64,000 nt of DNA from Enterococcus mundtii. GTDB taxonomy: Bacteria; Bacillota; Bacilli; Lactobacillales; Enterococcaceae. The position numbers were made by a program, and so were the translations under genes. The DNA lies in the NCBI RefSeq assembly GCF_013394305.1, contig NZ_AP019810.1, positions 1 to 64,000 on the forward strand, written 5' to 3'. Shown in pieces: positions 60,374 through 64,000 of the stretch. Positions within the stretch are counted from its first letter, which is position 1. Every line of letters starts with the position of its first letter. The notes beneath the pieces were generated by a model that saw nothing but the letters and a program-made list of their open reading frames with translations, was not told the DNA's origin and searched no databases.

Positions 60374-62082
60374 CAGTCTATTTCCTCCTGATAACGACGC
60401 TTCATCTGCTCCCATAATTGGACAGGTTCTTGTTGTTGCCCTCTGATTTCAATCATTGTCCAATCCCCTTGATTCCGGCTTTTTTCAATCGCTTGCTCAA
60501 ACTCTTTACTTGAAGGTGGTTGTATATAATGACCATTATATAAATCTGCTACTTTCTCTAATTCTAAATCAAGTGGTGTACCAAACAATGGTTCAAAATC
60601 AGTCTCTGAAAGTTGATTTTGAGGAAGAAAAGAAAAAATTCCACCACCATTGTTGTTCAATACGACTAAAGTAACAGGTAAGTGATAACGTCGAATTAGC
60701 TCCAACGCGTTCATGTCATGAAACAGCGCAAGATCGCCGATCAAGACAAACATCCGCTTGTTCCTTACCAAAGCGATTCCTGCCGCTGTAGAAATCAACC
60801 CGTCGATCCCGTTGATCCCTCGATTCCCATAGATCGGAAATGACTCTGTAGTAGGCGAAGCAAAACGATCAACAAAGCGGATCGCGTTACTATTTGCCAA
60901 AAATAAAGCTTCCTCTGATTTTATCGCTTGCAATAACTGGCAACTAGCATTGCTTTCGCTCCATTCATCGATAGACAATTCTTTAGTGATAACTTCTCTC
61001 GCTTTTTGATAAGCTCTTTTCCATTGCACCAACCATTCGTCAGGGGGTGGCGTAGGTATTGCATCCAAAGTTTCCGATACTAGTTTACAGAAATCAAGTA
61101 CACCGATTTGGATAAAACTTGTTCCTAAATGTAATGGATCACGCCATTCTTCCTCATCGATCAAGACATAGTCAGAAATAGTTTCGTGATGTTTTTTTAA
61201 ATAAAGCATCACATTTTTAGCTACAGGAAGATTACCAAATTGCCAAATGACTTCAGGAGTTTCAGGAACCGGTCCAGAAAAAATCAAATCTGCGTGCGGA
61301 AGATAGACATCGCTCATTTGTTGACAAGCACCTAGATTTGCCAATGGATCGCCAATGATTGGCCATTGTAAAGCTGTTGCTAAAGTAAGTAACGCTTTTG
61401 CCTCATCAGGTGTCAATTCTTTACCGACGATCATCAACCCTTTTTTTGATAGCCAAGGAACAAGCTCCGGTACTTGCTTCGACACAATTTGAGTAACCAG
61501 TTTTTTTGGATGAAAAGATCCATCAAGAGAAAAAGTTAAATCAGGCAATAATGGCTCTCTAAAAGGCAAATTGATCTGAATAGGGCCAGCAGGCACGCGT
61601 GTTGCTTCATAGGCACCATTGGCACCATGCCAGTAGCTATACCGTATCATTTCCGAACTGGCTTCAGGAAGTGCTAATTCAATAAACTTTTTGATATGCG
61701 AACCAAATAACTTTTGTTGGTCCATCGTTTGTGACGAACCAACGCCACGTGCTTCTGGTGGACGATCTGCTGTTAGCAATAGTAAAGGAATGTTTGTTGC
61801 TTTTGCTTCACAAACCGCTGGAAAGAAGTTCGCTGCGGCAGTACCAGACGTACAAAGAACCCCGACTGGTTGTTTCAATGCTTTTGCCATACCTAATGCA
61901 AAGAATGCCGCCGATCGCTCATCAACATTGACTGTTGTATTGATCTCTGGGTCTCTATGAAGTAACAAGGCAAGTGGGGTCGATCGTGAACCAGGACTGA
62001 TCACGACATTTTTAAGCCCGCCTTCTTTCATTCCTTTGATGAATGCCAATAAATAAGCGGTCATCTCTTGTTGTCTCGTCAT
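60373..62082 (-). CDS. menD: SEPHCHC synthase (thiamine-diphosphate dependent)
   Basis: ThDP enzyme of 569 residues that joins isochorismate and 2-oxoglutarate. The N-terminal ISPGSRSTPLAL motif, VDERSAAFFALGMAK with the activating Glu, and CTSGTAAANFFPAV are clear; the C-terminal ThDP/Mg motif is GDLALFHDMNALELIRR followed by VVLNNNGGGIFSFLPQ. Its ATG overlaps the TGA of menF (ATGA), and its TGA overlaps the ATG of menH. It is a normal full-length MenD. Confidence 0.94.
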   Translation of the reverse strand: MTRQQEMTAYLLAFIKGMKEGGLKNVVISPGSRSTPLALLLHRDPEINTTVNVDERSAAFFALGMAKALKQPVGVLCTSGTAAANFFPAVCEAKATNIPLLLLTADRPPEARGVGSSQTMDQQKLFGSHIKKFIELALPEASSEMIRYSYWHGANGAYEATRVPAGPIQINLPFREPLLPDLTFSLDGSFHPKKLVTQIVSKQVPELVPWLSKKGLMIVGKELTPDEAKALLTLATALQWPIIGDPLANLGACQQMSDVYLPHADLIFSGPVPETPEVIWQFGNLPVAKNVMLYLKKHHETISDYVLIDEEEWRDPLHLGTSFIQIGVLDFCKLVSETLDAIPTPPPDEWLVQWKRAYQKAREVITKELSIDEWSESNASCQLLQAIKSEEALFLANSNAIRFVDRFASPTTESFPIYGNRGINGIDGLISTAAGIALVRNKRMFVLIGDLALFHDMNALELIRRYHLPVTLVVLNNNGGGIFSFLPQNQLSETDFEPLFGTPLDLELEKVADLYNGHYIQPPSSKEFEQAIEKSRNQGDWTMIEIRGQQQEPVQLWEQMKRRYQEEID

Positions 62083-63437
62083 CCTTTCACTCCTCTAAGC
62101 ATTGGTTGGAATTTCAGCAATGTTTCTTGGCGTTCTGCCTCAGGATCAGAATCCGCAACAATGCCACAACCTGCATATAATATTCCTTCGGTTTCAGTCA
62201 AGATGCCTGAGCGAATGCCTACAGCAAACTCACCGACATCCTCGATCGGGTCCACCCACCCGATTGGTGCCCCGTATAACCCTCTACCGAAAGGTTCATG
62301 ATCTTTGATCCATTGCAACGCTAATCTTTGAGGTTCACCACCTAAAGCCGGTGAAGGATGGATCAGTTCAACCGCATCGATCAATGAGACTCCCTGTTTA
62401 CGTTCTCCAGAGAAAGTCATCGCTAAATGTTGAATATCACGGTTTTTCAATAACTGACGGGAAGAAACAGCGACATCCCCTGCGACAATATTTGCTAATT
62501 GATCCTCTAATCGTTGCGCAACAATTCCGTGTTCTTGTGTATTTTTAGAGTCTTTTAAAAGTTCTTTGCCGATTTCATCGTCTTCCTGCATAGTAGATCC
62601 TCTAGGTGCCGAACCTGCTATCCCAGCAGTCATAAAATGACTTTTCGTTCCTTGAATCAATCGTTCTGGAGTTGCACCAATGAAAGCAAGTTGATTCGAT
62701 GCTAAAAGAAATAAATAAGTCTGTGGTTGTTGTTCAGCTAAACGATGAAGAATTTGAGTGATCGACTGGAAAGATCCGTGTATTGCCAATTGTCTTGCTA
62801 AGACGACCTTTTTAAGCGAAGTAGCTTTGTGTATGATTTCCTTGCGCGCATCATCTACATTGTGTAGAAAAGTTGGAACTGCCAGCTCTTCGGACGACAC
62901 AAGAACATTTACTGATTGTTCTTGTTCTTTGCCTTCTAACAATTCACTCACAAGACTATCTAAATACGAAAAATCTTTTAAAAGACTCCTGGCTGTTGCA
63001 GCTTCTTTTCTGATTGTCAAAACAACTTGAGTCTTTGAACCTATTCGCTTGAAAAGAATACTTGGTAGAATGAAATAGCCAGATTCAACCTCACTCCAAA
63101 TCTTTTCTTTTAAGTTGTTTGGATCAAAGGGAAAGCCTCCAAAAAGCAAAGGTCCCCCCTTCTGGCTTGATACGTTTAAAAAACTTTTAGAAAACTCAAG
63201 AGAAAATCCTTTGATAGCACTAGGCATATCATCCTGTTGTCCATCAAATAAATTTTCTCCTATTCCTAATAGCTCACAATCCTCATCAGGAGGACACCAA
63301 TAAAAGCGATCTCCTTTAGATGGGACAAGAGGCAAGAGTTTTTTTACCGTTTGTTCACCAAGCTCGTAGCTATAAGTAAAATAAAGATGATTTTTTAAAA
63401 GCTGATCATCGATTGAGCTATCTAATTTGATATTCAA
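62079..63437 (-). CDS. menF: isochorismate synthase
   Basis: Chorismate-utilising enzyme of 452 residues that converts chorismate to isochorismate. Motifs include KKVVLARQLAIHG, FIGATPERLIQG, TAGIAGSAPRGST, HLAMTFSGERK, LIHPSPALGGEP and GRGLYGAPIGW, with Mg-binding Glu in YAGCGIVADSDPEAE. The only possible start in frame is TTG at 63437, since a stop lies three codons upstream; ribosome signal is weak, and it is coupled to menE by a 20-base overlap. This is an unusual start for the family. Confidence 0.92.
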   Translation of the reverse strand: MNIKLDSSIDDQLLKNHLYFTYSYELGEQTVKKLLPLVPSKGDRFYWCPPDEDCELLGIGENLFDGQQDDMPSAIKGFSLEFSKSFLNVSSQKGGPLLFGGFPFDPNNLKEKIWSEVESGYFILPSILFKRIGSKTQVVLTIRKEAATARSLLKDFSYLDSLVSELLEGKEQEQSVNVLVSSEELAVPTFLHNVDDARKEIIHKATSLKKVVLARQLAIHGSFQSITQILHRLAEQQPQTYLFLLASNQLAFIGATPERLIQGTKSHFMTAGIAGSAPRGSTMQEDDEIGKELLKDSKNTQEHGIVAQRLEDQLANIVAGDVAVSSRQLLKNRDIQHLAMTFSGERKQGVSLIDAVELIHPSPALGGEPQRLALQWIKDHEPFGRGLYGAPIGWVDPIEDVGEFAVGIRSGILTETEGILYAGCGIVADSDPEAERQETLLKFQPMLRGVKG

Positions 63438-64000
63438 TGTAATTCACTCTTTCTTCTGTCATTAAAAGACGTTTGATTGGTTTTCCAGTCGCCGTTTTAG
63501 GAATTTCCGAGACACAGTAGATTTTAGTTGGATGCTTGTAACGTGCTAATGGCGCTAGTAGATCAGTGATTTCTCTATCAGTAAGTGGTTCATCTAATCG
63601 CACATAAGCAACAGGTGTTTGCCCCCATGTTTTATCCCAAGCCCCTACGACAGCGACCTCCGCAATTTTATTGCAAGTTAAAAGTACTCGCTCGATTTCA
63701 ACTGGGAAAATATTCTCTCCCCCCGAAATGATGCGTTCACTCATGCGACTGACAATATAAAGATAATCCTCTTCATCAAGGTACCCCCAATCGCCAGTGT
63801 GAAACCAACCATCCTCTGTCCAAGAATCCGGATTGACGCAATTCAAATAGTGGTCGATGATCGATGGTCCTTTGACTAAAATCTCTCCCATTTGATCTGA
63901 CTTCTTATCTTTTTGAATACGGATCGATACCTCAGACAAAGCTTTACCAGAAGAACCGGTTTTTGCTTCGAATGACTCCGGAGAAAGGGCGACGATCTGT
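63418..64000 (-). CDS. menE: o-succinylbenzoate-CoA ligase, C-terminal part (cut by window edge)
   Basis: The last 193 residues or so are visible, running off the right edge. Family segments are GSSGKALSEVSI, ILVKGPSIIDHYLN, WFHTGDWGYLDEEDYLYIVSRMSERIIS-type A7-A8 region (in two parts: HTGDWGYLDEEDYL and RMSERIISGGENIFP), and PKTATGKPIKRLL with the terminal Lys. It activates o-succinylbenzoate as the CoA ester for MenB. The menF start lies inside it. The N-terminal half and the upstream gene, probably menB, are outside the window. Confidence 0.9.
   Translation of the reverse strand, partial: QIVALSPESFEAKTGSSGKALSEVSIRIQKDKKSDQMGEILVKGPSIIDHYLNCVNPDSWTEDGWFHTGDWGYLDEEDYLYIVSRMSERIISGGENIFPVEIERVLLTCNKIAEVAVVGAWDKTWGQTPVAYVRLDEPLTDREITDLLAPLARYKHPTKIYCVSEIPKTATGKPIKRLLMTEERVNYIEYQIR

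Noticed and set aside
1-64000. CRISPR arrays, rRNA, tRNA or insertion sequences
   Set aside because: Reading both strands I saw no spaced direct repeats, no transposase, and no cloverleaf or rRNA-like blocks.

Overview
The window looks like chromosome of an Enterococcus or a close relative. It is AT-rich, has strong AGGAGG-type ribosome sites with frequent GTG and TTG starts, carries many CcpA-type cre boxes, and encodes a low-GC Gram-positive set: L-lactate dehydrogenase, an ABC maltodextrin importer without its own ATPase, DUF1189, DegV, UPF0340, DUF1846 and a menaquinone operon. This is inferred from gene content; the species cannot be fixed by eye. I see no rRNA, tRNA, CRISPR array, insertion sequence or prophage.

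Layout. 1-3.7 kb: a small charged ORF, a small membrane protein, L-lactate dehydrogenase, a three-gene unknown membrane operon and a small triple-repeat acidic protein. 3.8-11.2 kb: a LacI-controlled galactoside operon (PTS IIC, DUF3284, GH36 alpha-galactosidase, GH42 beta-galactosidase). 11.4-14.2 kb: Gfo/Idh oxidoreductase divergent from an RpiR regulator, then a histidine phosphatase behind a textbook MerR-type promoter. 14.4-16.9 kb: FtsX-type ABC exporter with its TetR regulator and a palindromic operator. 17.1-22.5 kb: beta-helix lipoprotein / DUF4956 / VTC-domain operon divergent from a two-component system. 22.7-29.7 kb: a catalytically degenerate tyrosine recombinase, a free-standing adenylating enzyme, a B6-type kinase/ECF/UPF0340 operon and a GH13 alpha-glucosidase. 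29.8-38.3 kb: MoxR-VWA ATPase with DUF6530, DegV, a MATE-like flippase, AzlCD, and a CDF metal transporter with a DUF4430 lipoprotein. 38.4-44.7 kb: an unknown coiled-coil gene pair, DUF1846, a nucleoside transporter and a frameshifted guanylate-kinase-like gene. 44.8-51.8 kb: a nuclease-fold/sce7725/GNAT operon, amidase, class 1A dihydroorotate dehydrogenase, PepSY lipoprotein and cyclopropane-fatty-acid synthase. 52-58.3 kb: maltodextrin operon. 58.4-64 kb: menCHDFE, with menE cut by the window edge.

How it works together. Two sugar systems are visible, each with its own LacI-type operator: GTTTACT-type boxes at the galactoside operon and its lacI, and TGTTAYCGRTAACA-type boxes at the neopullulanase, maltodextrin-binding-protein and alpha-glucosidase promoters. 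The second set defines a maltose regulon whose regulator lies outside the window. Most operons are tightly packed, with ATGA, GTGA, TTGA or TGATG stop/start overlaps and clear rho-independent terminators.

The best candidates for undescribed biology are the nuclease-fold/sce7725/GNAT operon (44.8-47.0 kb) and the beta-helix/DUF4956/VTC operon with its divergent two-component system (17.1-22.5 kb). The degenerate recombinase, the coiled-coil pair and the MoxR-VWA/DUF6530 pair come next.
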